From assembly GCF_000821305.1 (NCBI RefSeq), contig NZ_CCXK01000017.1, forward strand, positions 2,159-66,158: 64,000 nucleotides of DNA. Reading direction: 5' to 3'. Shown piece by piece: positions 63,289 through 64,000 of the stretch; position 1 is the stretch's first letter; each line of letters starts with the position of its first letter. A model generated the notes under the pieces. It was given only the letters and a program-made list of their open reading frames with translations. It was not told the origin of the DNA and did no database searches. The position numbers were made by a program, and so were the translations under genes. The stretch comes from Clostridium culturomicium. GTDB lineage: Bacteria; Bacillota; Clostridia; Clostridiales; Clostridiaceae.

Positions 63289-64000
63289 ATGAAGGTACTA
63301 AATTTAGGGTCTCTTAATATAGATTACGTATATGATGTGGATCACTTTGTCCGTGCAGGAGAAACTCAAGGTTCACTTAATATGGAAACCTTCTGTGGAG
63401 GAAAGGGTTTAAATCAATCTATAGCTCTAAGCAGAAGTGGAATTGAAGTCTGGCATGGAGGTGCTGTGGGGTTTGATGATTCTAAAATGCTCCTAGACAC
63501 CTTAGCAGCAGCTGGAGTTAGAATAAATCTTATAAATAGAAAAAATAGTAAAAGTGGACATGCTATAATTCAAAAAGTTAAATCAGGTGAGAATTGTATA
63601 TTGCTTCATGGGGGAGCAAATCATATGATTACCAAAGAGGATGTAGCTTTCACTTTGGGAAATTTTCAACAAGGAGATTATATAATTCTTCAAAATGAAA
63701 TTAGTGAGCTACCATATATAATGGAGTCAGCTCATAAAAAAGGAATGAAGGTGGTATTTAATCCATCCCCTATTAGTAGAGAAATTATGGATTATCCACT
63801 AGAGTATGTAGATTACTTTATATTAAATGAAATTGAAGCTGCAGATATATGTGATGGTCATGGATTAGAAGGCAGTGAGTTAATTGAAAAGCTTCATGGA
63901 TTATTTCCAGAGTCTAAGATAGTTCTTACTCTTGGAGAAAAGGGATCTATTTATAAGGACTCTGAAAAAATATATCATCAGCCTATATTTAAGGTGAAAG
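63289..64000 (+). CDS. Ribokinase-like PfkB sugar kinase, 5' part (cut by window end)
   Basis: An open frame from ATG 63289 (AGAGGTG eight bases upstream) runs off the window after 237 codons. It reads KVLNLGSLNIDYVYDVDHFVRAGET, then FCGGKGLNQSIALSRSG, the first PfkB signature (GGKGxNQ), and GENCILLHGGANHMIT, VVFNPSPISREI, FILNEIEAADICDG and IVLTLGEKGSIY, all normal for ribokinase. The second signature with the catalytic Asp lies beyond the window. It follows the M20 gene by 55 bases and likely phosphorylates the ribose released by the nucleoside hydrolase (inference from context). Confidence 0.9.
   Translation, partial: MKVLNLGSLNIDYVYDVDHFVRAGETQGSLNMETFCGGKGLNQSIALSRSGIEVWHGGAVGFDDSKMLLDTLAAAGVRINLINRKNSKSGHAIIQKVKSGENCILLHGGANHMITKEDVAFTLGNFQQGDYIILQNEISELPYIMESAHKKGMKVVFNPSPISREIMDYPLEYVDYFILNEIEAADICDGHGLEGSELIEKLHGLFPESKIVLTLGEKGSIYKDSEKIYHQPIFKVK

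Overview
The window reads as chromosomal DNA of a low-GC, spore-forming Firmicute, most likely a Clostridium or close relative. The evidence is the strongly A+T-rich coding sequence, clear AGGAGG-type ribosome binding sites, GTG and TTG starts, an rrn operon ending 23S-5S-tRNA-Glu, a SpoIIP-type domain, a dockerin/cohesin pair and typical clostridial lipoproteins. I cannot name the species. No CRISPR array, transposase, integrase or phage gene was seen.

Layout. 1-2151: 3' part of a 23S rRNA gene, 5S rRNA and tRNA-Glu. 2388-3518: a PadR regulator with two DUF1048 proteins. 3636-5889: a BlaI-type repressor divergent from a BlaR1/M56 metallopeptidase that is split in two frames and carries a SpoIIP-like amidase domain. 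6082-7510: a HAD phosphatase broken by in-frame stops, and an unknown protein. 7654-9091: pyridoxal/pyridoxamine kinase with an ECF vitamin S component. 10567-17405: a very large secreted M60 metalloprotease with a dockerin, translationally coupled to a membrane-anchored protein whose N-terminus looks like a cohesin. 17529-20297: modABC behind a candidate molybdenum/tungsten cofactor riboswitch. 20482-23305: RfbH and an RfbG-like protein lacking the usual catalytic residues. 23737-31593: an M29/NicX-like hydrolase, isoaspartyl dipeptidase, AraC regulator, GPH symporter, creatininase-family hydrolase and a first YtcJ-like amidohydrolase. 32322-35621: ClC channel, FlK-like thioesterase, EamA exporter and a small Lys/Asn-rich protein. 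35858-40226: LysR regulator divergent from a purine permease and adenine deaminase. 40293-47599: TetR regulator divergent from a glycerol-3-phosphate dehydrogenase-like/DUF1667/FGGY kinase/alkyl-DHAP-synthase-like operon in which two genes are broken. 47906-53783: APC permease, two more YtcJ-like amidohydrolases and a SARP-like regulator. 54001-64000: a purine-nucleoside-type BMP/ABC importer with nucleoside hydrolase, two M20 hydrolases, a GATase1-like protein and a truncated ribokinase-like kinase.

How it works together. Much of the second half looks devoted to scavenging nitrogenous compounds. Nucleosides are imported by the BMP/ABC system and cleaved by the nucleoside hydrolase; the ribose may be phosphorylated by the kinase at the right edge. 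Adenine can be taken up and deaminated by the AzgA/Ade pair. Several amidohydrolases, creatininase-like and M20 enzymes of unknown substrate sit beside their own transporters.

The most interesting items are: the dockerin protease/cohesin anchor pair; the M56-SpoIIP fusion under a BlaI-type repressor; a family of dispersed two-hairpin intergenic repeats with compensatory base changes (33.6-37.05 kb); a BON-domain GlpA-like protein in a decaying operon that ends in an alkyl-DHAP-synthase-like enzyme; and an RfbG homologue without its active-site Tyr and Lys.
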